From the NCBI RefSeq assembly GCF_900163795.1, contig NZ_FWFD01000005.1, positions 1 to 64,000 of the forward strand: DNA of 64,000 bases, written 5' to 3'. This DNA is from Vagococcus fluvialis bH819. GTDB taxonomy: Bacteria; Bacillota; Bacilli; Lactobacillales; Vagococcaceae. This document shows, piece by piece, positions 32,944-42,207 of this stretch. Every line of letters begins with the position of its first letter. Within the stretch, counting starts at the first letter, position 1. The position numbers and the translations under genes were made by a program. Below the pieces are notes generated by a model. The model was not told where the DNA came from, made no database searches, and worked only from the letters and a program-made list of their open reading frames with translations.

Positions 32944-35226
32944 ATGAAAAAAATTGTAAATAAAATTATTGTGGGAACAATATTTCTTAATGTACTATTG
33001 TCACCAGCATTTGTCGTAAATGCCGAAATAAATAAGACAACACAAAGTGCAATTAATGAAGAAAGTACGATTATAAGTTCATCAGAAAAATCAACAATAG
33101 ATCAAACGTTTGAATCAACAGGTTATTCAGAAACGTCTACTCAAATGGAAAAAGAAACAAGTAGTACAATTGAAAAAAATGAATCTACTGAAAAAATACA
33201 TGAAAAAAATAAGTCATTGGAAAAAGAGCAAAATAAAAAAGAAGTGTTACAGTTAAAAGATACTCAGAATGAGATTTATGTAACGGTTATACTTCAGTCA
33301 ACTCAATTATGGAAAACAGAAATAGGACAAGATGATCCTGAAGTACGAGAGGACCTATATCTAAAAACATTTATTTCTAAAGAAAAAAAAATTGTTGATA
33401 ATCAAGAGTATTACTCACTTTATGAATTGAAAGATAATAAAACTGATTTTATTGGTTATGTCTTATCGGATGCAATTCAAAAAGCAGATGGAGAACAAGG
33501 CATTTATCAATCATTTAATAAATATGTTGCTATCTCAAAGGAATCAAGCACAACCTATCGTAATTTTTCATGGGATGAATTATATGATGGAAAAGCAATT
33601 AAGGATAAGACATTCTATGCAAAAGGAAAGTATAATCATATAAATGGTTCAACTTATTTATCATTGTTTGATAGTAATGATAAATGGTATGGTTATATTG
33701 ATTCAAAAAATGTTACAGAAGCTGATGGTCGACAAGGAATTTACCAATCTTATTGGAAATATGTGACAATAACTAGCAAAAATTATTATACTTATAATGA
33801 TTTCAATTGGGTAGAAAGAGAATCATCTCGGAACATTCAGGGTACTACATACCAAGCTAGAGGTAAGTATCAACATTTTAACGGTTCAACCTATTTATCT
33901 TTATATGATGGTGAAGGTAAATGGTGTGGTTACATTAATGAAAAAGCAACTAAAGTTGGAGCCAATCGTCAAGGCGCTTATCAATCACATAATAAATATG
34001 TTACGATAACGAGTAAAAATTATTTAACATATAGAAATTTTTCATGGGATGTATTAGGAAAAACGAGTGATTATTATGGTAAGACTTTTTATGCAAAAGG
34101 AAAATATCAACATTTTAATGGTTCAACTTATTTATCATTATTTGATAGTAATGATAAATGGTATGGATATGTTAATGAATCAGCAACAAAACTTGCAAAT
34201 GGTCGACAAGGAATTTACCAATCTTATGGCAAGTATGTAACGGTAACTAATAATAATTATCCAACATACAGTAATTTTTCGTGGAATCAATTAAATGGAA
34301 CAAGAAACATGTATAGTAAAACTTACCATGCAAAAGGAAAATATCAGCATTTTAATGGCTCAACGTATTTATCTCTATTTGATTCTAATGGTAAATGGTA
34401 TGGATATGTTAATGAGAGAGCCACAGCTGTAGGTGAAGGTAAACAGGGTATTTATCAATCATTTAACAGACATATTATTATTAGAAGCAAGAACTATGAT
34501 ATGTGGAGAAATTTTAACTGGGACGTGAAGCAACCTTCAGCTAATCAGTATAGTAAAGGTCTAATAGCAAAAGGCAAGTATGTTCATTTTAATGGCGCAG
34601 TTTATTATTCTATTTATGATGGTTTGGGAAATTGGCAAGGTTATATTAATGAAGGTGGTGTAACAGTTGTTACGCAATTTGATATACCAACAACTTATTA
34701 CAGCCAAATGTCAATTGGTGCACTTTATGGATGTGCTGCAACCTCATTATATACTTCTCTTAGAGCAAAAGGATATGCTGGTAATATTTCTTTAGTTAAT
34801 TTTGTAGATGGATTACCTTTGAGTAAAAACAATCCGGATGAGGGGCAGATTGGAGATCCTTGGGGGCATACACCGTTTGTGAGGGTAATATCACCAATAG
34901 GTTTAAATAAGTATGCAAGAAGATATACATCAAATACAGAAATTATTACAGGTAGTTCAATAGATCGTATGATTACAGAAATTAATTCAGGAAATATGGT
35001 AATGTTCTGGGGAGAATTCGATATGAGAGATCCTAATGTTTATAAAAACCCGCAACATGTTCTAATGGCTAAAGGATATAAAGTAGTTAATGGAAGAGAA
35101 TATATATTTATTCAAGATCCAGGTTTATACTCATCGACTGATTATAGATCGTATCGTTGGTATGAGAAATCATCTTTAGATCATTATTTATCAACTAAAT
35201 ATAGAAAAATGTTGGTTATTAGATAA
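32944..35226 (+). CDS. Secreted GW-module protein with C39-like cysteine peptidase domain (second copy)
   Basis: A 760-residue paralogue of the protein at 21814. It has a signal peptide ending near VVNA (27), a Ser/Thr/Glu/Lys linker, one degenerate and five clear GW modules (about 95-575), and a C39-type domain (579-760). Catalytic candidates are Cys597 (YGCAATSLY), His705 (PQHVLMAKGY) and Asp725 (IQDPG). The C-terminus LVIR resembles VVIR of the first copy, but the domains are well diverged, suggesting different targets. Several modules are nearly identical at DNA level: 29 bases starting ATGGTCGACAAGG occur at about 33725 and 34199. AAAAGGAG precedes ATG 32944. Confidence 0.87.
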   Translation: MKKIVNKIIVGTIFLNVLLSPAFVVNAEINKTTQSAINEESTIISSSEKSTIDQTFESTGYSETSTQMEKETSSTIEKNESTEKIHEKNKSLEKEQNKKEVLQLKDTQNEIYVTVILQSTQLWKTEIGQDDPEVREDLYLKTFISKEKKIVDNQEYYSLYELKDNKTDFIGYVLSDAIQKADGEQGIYQSFNKYVAISKESSTTYRNFSWDELYDGKAIKDKTFYAKGKYNHINGSTYLSLFDSNDKWYGYIDSKNVTEADGRQGIYQSYWKYVTITSKNYYTYNDFNWVERESSRNIQGTTYQARGKYQHFNGSTYLSLYDGEGKWCGYINEKATKVGANRQGAYQSHNKYVTITSKNYLTYRNFSWDVLGKTSDYYGKTFYAKGKYQHFNGSTYLSLFDSNDKWYGYVNESATKLANGRQGIYQSYGKYVTVTNNNYPTYSNFSWNQLNGTRNMYSKTYHAKGKYQHFNGSTYLSLFDSNGKWYGYVNERATAVGEGKQGIYQSFNRHIIIRSKNYDMWRNFNWDVKQPSANQYSKGLIAKGKYVHFNGAVYYSIYDGLGNWQGYINEGGVTVVTQFDIPTTYYSQMSIGALYGCAATSLYTSLRAKGYAGNISLVNFVDGLPLSKNNPDEGQIGDPWGHTPFVRVISPIGLNKYARRYTSNTEIITGSSIDRMITEINSGNMVMFWGEFDMRDPNVYKNPQHVLMAKGYKVVNGREYIFIQDPGLYSSTDYRSYRWYEKSSLDHYLSTKYRKMLVIR

Positions 35227-35288
35227 ATTTATTTAATCGATTTATAAAAAACTTTCATATACTATTTTTAAAGAAAAAATTTATAAAA

Positions 35289-35341
35289 TAAAATCTACCG
35301 ATCGAATTGCTAAAAGCAGTTTGATCGGTAGATTTTATTTT
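35289..35341. terminator. Bidirectional terminator between two convergent GW genes
   Basis: Long stem with arms 35289-35310 and 35316-35337 (TAAAATCTACCGATC and complement, with a few mismatches near the loop), flanked by A/T runs. Confidence 0.92.
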
Positions 35342-35342
35342 T

Positions 35343-36608
35343 TTATTGATAATTTCCACTTGGATATGTTTCATTCGGGAAAAATGGTTTAGCGCCTACA
35401 GCGTCCATGGCTATTCTTCGCTCACCAGTATCCTTTAATTTCACTTTAATATCGTTTCCAGCACGATAATACTTGTGGAAATATGCTTCAAAGTCTGCCT
35501 CATTGGTGAATGTTAGACCAGTATTTCCTGCTCTATGCATCCAGTAATCATAAGTTTCACCGCTAGATTCATAGCCTTTTTCTAATTCATCAACAGTAGT
35601 TGGTCTTGCCCCATTTTCACCAGTAACAACAGTGGTTGCTTTTGAATTTAGATAACCAATCCAAGTGCCTTTGTTATCATATAATGAGTAATAACGCTCA
35701 CCGTTGAAGTGGTAATAGCGACCACGAGCTTTTAACGTTTGCCCGTAGTATTTGTTAGTATTACTTTTGTTTTTCCAACTAAAGTTTTGCCAGATATCAT
35801 AATTTTTCTTCGTAATTTTTACTTCACGACCATCTGCGATATATGGACCTTCTCTTTTAGCAGTTTTTACGACGGCTTTAGCGTTAGCATATCCTTGCCA
35901 AACACCTTTTGAGTCATACATTGAGTAGTACGTTGAGCCGTTAAAATGCTCGTAACGTCCTCTTGCTTGATAAAGATCCTCTACAATTTCACGACCTTCT
36001 TGTTTTTGTTTCCAGTTAAAATTTTGCCAAGTAGGATAGTTTTGCTTTTTGAACTTCACAAAGGTTCCATCAGAAATATACGGCCCTTGCGCTACTGTTT
36101 TAGTTGTAGCATTCGCATTTAAATAACCAATCCATTGATCTTTATTGTTGTATAGAGAATAGTAAGTTTCACCATTTTTGTGTTCATAGCGTCCCTTAGC
36201 TAGATAAACTTTTCCGAAGTGATTGGTAGACTTATCTTTTTTCTTCCAACTAAAATTTTGCCAGATGTCATAATTTTTTTTAGTTATTTTTACATAGCTA
36301 CCGTCAGCAATGTAAGGACCTTGTGCGGGGGTTGTTTCTTTAGTGATAGATTTTTCTACCACATCATTCTTAGGTGTTGCGATCGTTTTTTCTTCTGAAG
36401 ATACTGTTGTTTGTTCTGTTTCTTTCACTTCGCTTGTTTCGGAAGTGATTTCAGTGATTGTTGTCTCTGTTGATGCTTTTGTTGTTTCGATCGCAATGCT
36501 TTCCTCTGTTGCCACAAGTTGGTTTGATTTATTACTTTCCTCAGCGAGTGCTTGTGTACTAAACGCAATCGATGAAAGTAAAATCAAACTGAAGTAAATC
36601 TTTTTCAT
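35343..36608 (-). CDS. Secreted GW-module protein with unknown C-terminal domain
   Basis: The 421-residue protein is the smallest of the set. Signal peptide ending near ALAEES (about 22), Ser/Thr/Glu linker (23-95), three GW modules (about 97-330), and a C-terminal region of about 80 residues. That region begins PTTVDELEKGYESSGETYDYWMHR and ends with PFFPNETYPSGNYQ. It has conserved-looking aromatic, Glu and His residues (AYFHKYYRAGND) but matches no family I recognise; it could be a small enzyme, inhibitor or recognition domain. It runs opposite to its neighbours and has a strong promoter of its own. No sortase motif. Confidence 0.82.
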   Translation of the reverse strand: MKKIYFSLILLSSIAFSTQALAEESNKSNQLVATEESIAIETTKASTETTITEITSETSEVKETEQTTVSSEEKTIATPKNDVVEKSITKETTPAQGPYIADGSYVKITKKNYDIWQNFSWKKKDKSTNHFGKVYLAKGRYEHKNGETYYSLYNNKDQWIGYLNANATTKTVAQGPYISDGTFVKFKKQNYPTWQNFNWKQKQEGREIVEDLYQARGRYEHFNGSTYYSMYDSKGVWQGYANAKAVVKTAKREGPYIADGREVKITKKNYDIWQNFSWKNKSNTNKYYGQTLKARGRYYHFNGERYYSLYDNKGTWIGYLNSKATTVVTGENGARPTTVDELEKGYESSGETYDYWMHRAGNTGLTFTNEADFEAYFHKYYRAGNDIKVKLKDTGERRIAMDAVGAKPFFPNETYPSGNYQ

Positions 36609-36649
36609 ACTCTCTCTCCTTTAAACATTCGTTTTTTAGAATCAGGTAG

Positions 36650-36678
36650 AGTATAGCATGTTGGAATAATGCTATCAA
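36650..36678 (-). promoter_or_regulatory. Promoter of the three-module GW gene
   Basis: On the minus strand: -35 TTGATA (36678-36673), 17-base spacer, -10 TATACT (36655-36650) with extended TGC. It is one of the best promoters in the window. The rest of the 385-base divergent region (36679-36950) is very AT-rich with no further feature seen. Confidence 0.8.
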
Positions 36679-36951
36679 TATTTTTTTGTGAAAAAAAACA
36701 TTAATCATAATAATTTCAACTTAATTAATCTATATAAAAAAAACAAAGAATAAATATTATTAGAAATATACTAGAAAATAATTGATGGTAGTTATCAGTA
36801 GATAAGCATATATTTATTTTTTATAAAAAATAATATAGCGTATTTTTATTTTGATTTAAAAAATGTATTTGTTCATTAATTATAAATATTATGTATCAAA
36901 AATGATAAAATGAATAAAAATGTAAATTTTGATTCATTTAGGATATGAATG

Positions 36952-36960
36952 TGTTAGAAT
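36952..36960 (+). promoter_or_regulatory. Extended -10 promoter of the GH25-GW gene
   Basis: TG-T-TAGAAT (36952-36960), with no well-spaced -35. GGAGG (36981-36985) then precedes the TTG start at 36994. Confidence 0.5.
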
Positions 36961-36993
36961 AGAAAATGAAATAAAAAAACGGAGGATAAATAG

Positions 36994-39414
36994 TTGAGTA
37001 AAAAAAGATATTCTTACTTAATTTTAGCAAGTTTAACATTGAGCATAATAACGACTCCTGTCGCTGTGTACGCAGAGCAAGCTGAAATAAAAGATGAAAA
37101 AGTTGAAGTTAGTGGAGAAAATGAAGAAGTCGTAAAAAGTACAGAGACCAGTCTAGAGTCTACTTTAGAAACAAAAGAAACTCGTTTAGTAGTAGATGAA
37201 GAAAAAAATAGTGATGTTGTAGAAGAAAAATCAGAAGATGAAAGTGATGAAACCTTTTACTATCCAAGTGATCGTTCAGATTTAGCAGTAAGTCCACGTG
37301 CTTACAGTGCGCCAAGTACTAGAGCCAATGGTTTATCAATTACTGATATAGATAAACCAAAAGCAGATTTTATTGATGTGTCATCTCATAATCATGATAT
37401 TTCTGTAGATGAGTATAAAATCATGAAATCGTACGGAGTTAAAGGGGTAGCAGTTAAATTAACTGAAGGAACAAGTTATAAAAACCCTTATGCTAAAAAT
37501 CAAATTAAAAATGCAGAAGCTGCCGGTTTAATGGTAAGTGTGTATCATTTCAGTTGGTTCGAATCAGAAACAAGTGCGAGATCAGAAGCAAATTATTTTG
37601 CTAATATGGCGCAGGAATTAGGTTTGTCTAAATCTACTTTAATGATAAGTGACTTAGAAACACCCGAATTGAAGTATAAAAAAGGTGTAAATCATACTAA
37701 AAATTCTAAAGCTTTTGAAAAACAATTGAATGCTTTGGGCTATTCTAGCGTTAATCATTATTTAGGATTACACTGGATTAATGAAGGGGTCATCAAACCC
37801 AATGAACTTGGTAATGAAAAAGTTTGGGTGGCAGCATATCCTTACAATCCAACTAGCCATCAATATCACACGCAATATGGGGCTTGGCAATGGTCCTCAT
37901 CAATGACGTTTCCTGGGGTTCATGGTATATATGATATCTCTAGTGATTATGTAGGTAGTTACTCGAGTAATCAGAAATTACCACCACAGGGAAATTATAT
38001 TGCTGATGGTCGTTTTGTAAAAGTAAATAAAAAAGGCTACAACACGTGGTCTGATTTTAATTGGACGTACCGAGAGTCTTCAGAAAAAATATATGGACAA
38101 AGATTTGAAGCTAAAGGTCGCTACCAACATACGAATGGTTCAGTTTACTATTCATTGTACGATGCCCAAGGAAACTGGCATGGTTACATAAACTCAGAAG
38201 CCACGATTGATTTAGCAGGAGCACAAGGGAATTATATAGCTGATAATAATCGTTATGTTTCAATTGAGCAAAAAGGAACTTCAGTTTGGCAAAATTTTAG
38301 TTTCAATAATGAAAAAAATAACACGTCTAATTTGTATCAAAAAACATATCAAGTTAAAGGTCATTATGATCACTTTAATGGGAGTACCTTCTTATCTCTA
38401 TTTGATACACAAGGTAATTGGCATGGTTATCTAGACGAAAAAGCAACTAGACCTGCTGCGAATAAAAACGGAAATTATATTACTCACAACAAATATGTGA
38501 CAGTTGAGAAATCTGGCTACAATACATGGAGTAATTTTTCATGGAAAGAAAAACTAGCAGATAAAGATGTGTACCAAAAAACATTCTTAGCAAAAGGTCG
38601 CTATGAAAATGCGAATGGCTCAACTTATTTATCTCTGTTTGATTTAGAAGATAACTGGTGTGGTTATATTAACGCAGCAGCTATTAAACAAGGTGATGGC
38701 GTTCAGGGAGCATATTTTGCAGATGGACGTTATGCTAAAATCGCTACAAAAGATGAAAAAATATATCATGATTTTAATGGAACTGTAAAAAAATCAACAA
38801 ATGATGTTTATGGTCAAATGTATCGTGCCAAGGGAAGATATCATCATATGGACGGTAAAACTTACTATTCATTATATGATTCAAAAAATAAATGGCAAGG
38901 ATATGCTGAAGCTAAACTTGTTTCTTTAGAAAAAAGTGGTCAAGGTGATTATATTTCAGATGGATCATATGTTTCTATTCAAAGAAAAAATTATAGCATT
39001 TGGTCAAATTTTGGATTTACTAAAGAGTTACTAAATACTACTAATATCTATGAAAAAACCTATTTAGCAAAAGGAAGATATGAGCACTTTAATGGTAGTA
39101 CTTATTATTCATTATATGATGGTAATGGTAGCTGGATTGGTTATTTAAATAAAGATGCTACTAAAGTTGTTCCAGATAAAAATGGTATCTATATATCCCA
39201 TTGGAAAAATGTTAAAGTGACACAGAAAAACTATAATACATGGAATGATTTCGATTGGGCTTACCGTGAAAGTGGTGATTCAGTATATAATCAAACCTTT
39301 ACAGCTCGTGGAAGATACGAAAATTTCAATGGCTCAACCTACTTATCTTTGTATGATAACGCAGGAAAAGGGCATGGTTATATTAATGCCAATGCAACAA
39401 CAGTAATTAACTAA
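36994..39414 (+). CDS. Secreted GH25 lysozyme with six C-terminal GW modules
   Basis: An 806-residue protein. Signal peptide ending YAEQ (about 28), acidic linker (29-115), GH25 muramidase domain (about 122-335), then six GW modules (about 340-806). GH25 motifs are FIDVSSHNHD (Asp in strand 1), GVAVKLTEGTSY, the catalytic pair in MISDLETPEL (Asp220, Glu222) and YGAWQWSSS. In contrast to the other members, the catalytic domain comes first. It would cut glycan strands where teichoic acid is displayed, as an autolysin. The last module has GHGY in place of the usual W-x-GY. TTG start with GGAGG 8 bases upstream; no in-frame ATG precedes the signal peptide. Confidence 0.9.
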   Translation: MSKKRYSYLILASLTLSIITTPVAVYAEQAEIKDEKVEVSGENEEVVKSTETSLESTLETKETRLVVDEEKNSDVVEEKSEDESDETFYYPSDRSDLAVSPRAYSAPSTRANGLSITDIDKPKADFIDVSSHNHDISVDEYKIMKSYGVKGVAVKLTEGTSYKNPYAKNQIKNAEAAGLMVSVYHFSWFESETSARSEANYFANMAQELGLSKSTLMISDLETPELKYKKGVNHTKNSKAFEKQLNALGYSSVNHYLGLHWINEGVIKPNELGNEKVWVAAYPYNPTSHQYHTQYGAWQWSSSMTFPGVHGIYDISSDYVGSYSSNQKLPPQGNYIADGRFVKVNKKGYNTWSDFNWTYRESSEKIYGQRFEAKGRYQHTNGSVYYSLYDAQGNWHGYINSEATIDLAGAQGNYIADNNRYVSIEQKGTSVWQNFSFNNEKNNTSNLYQKTYQVKGHYDHFNGSTFLSLFDTQGNWHGYLDEKATRPAANKNGNYITHNKYVTVEKSGYNTWSNFSWKEKLADKDVYQKTFLAKGRYENANGSTYLSLFDLEDNWCGYINAAAIKQGDGVQGAYFADGRYAKIATKDEKIYHDFNGTVKKSTNDVYGQMYRAKGRYHHMDGKTYYSLYDSKNKWQGYAEAKLVSLEKSGQGDYISDGSYVSIQRKNYSIWSNFGFTKELLNTTNIYEKTYLAKGRYEHFNGSTYYSLYDGNGSWIGYLNKDATKVVPDKNGIYISHWKNVKVTQKNYNTWNDFDWAYRESGDSVYNQTFTARGRYENFNGSTYLSLYDNAGKGHGYINANATTVIN

Positions 39415-39421
39415 TTATTAG

Positions 39422-39457
39422 AAGAGGATGATTAATTGAAAAATTATCCTCTTTTTT
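39422..39457 (+). terminator. Terminator of the GH25-GW gene
   Basis: Stem AAGAGGATGATT with AAATTATCCTCTT (one bulge), then six T. Confidence 0.85.
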
Positions 39458-39519
39458 GAGCGGAAACGAGTATACTAAAATAGTTAGGATAAACAAGTTA
39501 AGGAAGGATTGTCAGTAAA

Positions 39520-42126
39520 ATGAAAAAGAATATTTTTACGGTATTGATTGGATGCTTTAGTTTATTTATGTTATCAACTGGTGAAGTACATGCTGAGAAG
39601 TTAAATGAGTCGACGGAGGTAAGTACGAGTTCAACCAGTACGACAGAAAAAATCGAAAGTAGTACATCGAGTAGTGAGTTAGAAACAACAGAAACAAGTA
39701 CAACAAGAACAAGTGAATCCAAAGAAGATGTTAATAATGTTGAAAAAGAATTAATTAAATTAGAAAAATTACAATATGTTAGTTTTATTAAAGAAGAACC
39801 AGTTATTTATAAAGATAACGACTTAAAAGAATTGGTTAAATTATCTGAAATTGAAAGTGTTTTATTAAAAACTGATACGAAATTTATCTTTAATGAAAAG
39901 ACATATTATGTGTTAACAGATTTAAAGGGAAATATGATTGGTGTTGTAGAAGAATCAGAGATTAAATTACACGACACATTAGATAGTGAAAAATTAGACT
40001 TCAATAAATATATTAGTCTAAATCAAGATAAGGCAAAAATTTATAAAAATTTAGAGTTAGAGCTATTAGAAAATCATAGCTATGTTAGGGGACAAACTTT
40101 TTTAGCTAAAGAGCAAGTTAAACATGTTAACGGAAAAAATTATTATACGCTGTACTCTGTTAAAGAAGAAATGCTTGGTTATGTATTAGCAGAAGATGTT
40201 TCTATTGCTGAAACTCAAGGTGGCGTTTATCAATCCTTTGGTAAATATGTGACAATCACAAGTAACCAAGGTAGTACGATATCAAATTTTGATGGTAAAG
40301 AAAAACATAAAACGAATAAACTTTATAAAAATACTTACTTAGCTAAAGGAAAATATCATCATTTTGATGGCAGTTTCTACTATTCTTTATATGATAGCAA
40401 AGGTACGTGGTATGGTTATTTAAACGAAAAGGATACTAGAGTTGTAGATGGGGCGCAAGGAGCATATCATAGTTTAAATCAGTATGTAATCATGAACAGT
40501 CCTAATTATCCGATTTGGCAAAATTTTGATTGGAAAGAAAAAAATAAGAGTAAGAAATTTTACCAGCGTACGTTTTTAGCAAAAGGTGAATATCACCATT
40601 ACAATGGAGAAATTTATTATTCATTATTTGATTTAAATGATAAATGGTATGGCTATATTAATAAAAATGCGATGAAGCAAACGCAAGGTAGTCAAGGTGA
40701 GTATGTCTCATTTAATAAATATGTGACGGTAAAAAATAATAATGGTAGTACGTGGAATAGTTTTGATTGGAATCATCGTCATAAAATTAGTAGCTTAGCC
40801 AACCAAACATTCAAAGCAAAAGGTGTTTACTACCATGCTAATGGGAATGACTACTACTCTTTATATGATAATAACAATGTCTGGAAAGGTTATATTAACA
40901 AGGACTTTGTAAAAGTAGCAGATGGTGCTCAAGGTAGTTATCAAAACTTTGGCAAATATGTGACAGTGACTAAAAGCAATTATGATATGTGGCGAAATTT
41001 TTCATGGAATAGTTTAGGAACATCTAAAAATATTTACAATAAAACTCTCTTAGCCAAAGGTCAGTATCGTCATTATAATGGCTCAACTTACTATAGTTTA
41101 TTTGATAATAAAGGAACATGGTATGGCTATGTAAATAAAAATGGTGTGACTGTTGCTGATGGTGCTCAAGGTATTTATCAAAGTTATGGCAAAGAAGTGA
41201 CGATTGTTAAAGGGAATTATCCAATGTGGTCGAATTTTTCATGGAAACAAAAAGGAAATACGTCTTCATATATGAAGAAAAAATTTAATGCTAGAGGCAA
41301 ATACCAACATTTTAATGGCTCTACTTATGTTTCTTTATATGACAAACAAAATAAATGGTATGGCTATTTAAATGAAACGGCTGTTTCTAGTGAAGCAGAA
41401 AAACTGGAAAAAGTTCAACGATTATTGAATTCTAAATATAATTCTTACAATTATGGTATTTATGTTACCAGTTTAGTAGATGGCTCAACAGCTTCAATAA
41501 ATGGTAGCCGAATTTTTACGGCAGCAAGTACAGGTAAATTACCAGCAATGTACTATACACAAAAAATGATCAATCAAGGTAAAATAGATCCAAATAGAAA
41601 GTATTTATACTCTGATGCGATTAACCAAATGCCTATTTATTCATATATGCGTGGTGGCGCAGGTATTCTTCAAGGAAAACCCTTTGGATCGTATTATTCA
41701 CTAGATACAATGTTAAATTGGACAGCTAAATATTCGGATAATCAAGGCGCTAATTTCTTAGGTTATTACGGTGCTAATCAATATGATTACAAAATGAGAA
41801 GTGAAATTTCAAGTATTATCGGACGTCAATGGCAGTCTCCTTTCCAGATATCGGCTAAAGAAAATGCTCTTTTAATTAGTGCAATGTACCGTCAAGGTGG
41901 GCAAGTCATGTCATATATGCAAAATACTGTTTTTGATAATCAACGCATTCCTAAATATTTACCTGTAAAAGTTGCGCATAAGATTGGTGATGTAGGGAGT
42001 TTTAGGCATGATGTGGCTGTTGTTTACACAGATACACCATATGTTCTATCAGTGATGACTCAAAATAATACATCTTATGAAACCATTTCGATTTTATCAA
42101 AAGAAATTTATGATATTATGAAATAA
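39520..42126 (+). CDS. Secreted GW-module protein with class-A-beta-lactamase-fold serine hydrolase domain
   Basis: An 868-residue protein. Signal peptide ending VHAEK (about 26), Ser/Thr linker (27-75), two degenerate and five clear GW modules (about 85-625), then a beta-lactamase2-type domain (about 630-868). Active-site motifs: SxxK as Ser670-Thr-Gly-Lys673, SDN at 739-741, and KIG at 821-823 in place of KTG. KIGD followed by xFxHDVAVVY is usual in Gram-positive wall serine hydrolases that are not drug-resistance enzymes. The likely substrate is a peptidoglycan stem peptide or other D-amino-acid ester; this is inference. AAGGAAGGA precedes the ATG. A TATACT -10 (39471-39476) lacks a good -35. 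Confidence 0.87.
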   Translation: MKKNIFTVLIGCFSLFMLSTGEVHAEKLNESTEVSTSSTSTTEKIESSTSSSELETTETSTTRTSESKEDVNNVEKELIKLEKLQYVSFIKEEPVIYKDNDLKELVKLSEIESVLLKTDTKFIFNEKTYYVLTDLKGNMIGVVEESEIKLHDTLDSEKLDFNKYISLNQDKAKIYKNLELELLENHSYVRGQTFLAKEQVKHVNGKNYYTLYSVKEEMLGYVLAEDVSIAETQGGVYQSFGKYVTITSNQGSTISNFDGKEKHKTNKLYKNTYLAKGKYHHFDGSFYYSLYDSKGTWYGYLNEKDTRVVDGAQGAYHSLNQYVIMNSPNYPIWQNFDWKEKNKSKKFYQRTFLAKGEYHHYNGEIYYSLFDLNDKWYGYINKNAMKQTQGSQGEYVSFNKYVTVKNNNGSTWNSFDWNHRHKISSLANQTFKAKGVYYHANGNDYYSLYDNNNVWKGYINKDFVKVADGAQGSYQNFGKYVTVTKSNYDMWRNFSWNSLGTSKNIYNKTLLAKGQYRHYNGSTYYSLFDNKGTWYGYVNKNGVTVADGAQGIYQSYGKEVTIVKGNYPMWSNFSWKQKGNTSSYMKKKFNARGKYQHFNGSTYVSLYDKQNKWYGYLNETAVSSEAEKLEKVQRLLNSKYNSYNYGIYVTSLVDGSTASINGSRIFTAASTGKLPAMYYTQKMINQGKIDPNRKYLYSDAINQMPIYSYMRGGAGILQGKPFGSYYSLDTMLNWTAKYSDNQGANFLGYYGANQYDYKMRSEISSIIGRQWQSPFQISAKENALLISAMYRQGGQVMSYMQNTVFDNQRIPKYLPVKVAHKIGDVGSFRHDVAVVYTDTPYVLSVMTQNNTSYETISILSKEIYDIMK

Positions 42127-42156
42127 AAATAATGCTATTTTATTAAGGTTATCTAA

Positions 42157-42197
42157 AAAAACGCTATAAAGTTATCTTAACTTTATAGCGTTTTTAT
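42157..42197. terminator. Terminator between the serine hydrolase-GW gene and DUF1827 gene
   Basis: A perfect 18-bp stem, AAAAACGCTATAAAGTTA (42157-42174) with its complement (42178-42195), 3-base loop, T-rich on the plus strand. It probably acts in both directions. Confidence 0.93.
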
Positions 42198-42207
42198 TAT
42201 ATTTTAT

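Noticed and set aside
18551-42126. The many short repeats as a CRISPR array
   Set aside because: The repeats are protein-coding GW modules of about 75-80 codons that differ in sequence; there are no uniform short repeats with unique spacers and no cas genes.
39520-42126. Class A beta-lactamase as an antibiotic resistance gene
   Set aside because: KIG replaces KTG, the domain follows wall-binding modules, and the context is wall remodelling.
18551-42126. LPxTG sorting signals on the GW proteins
   Set aside because: All C-termini were read and none has an LPxTG-like motif, hydrophobic span and basic tail.
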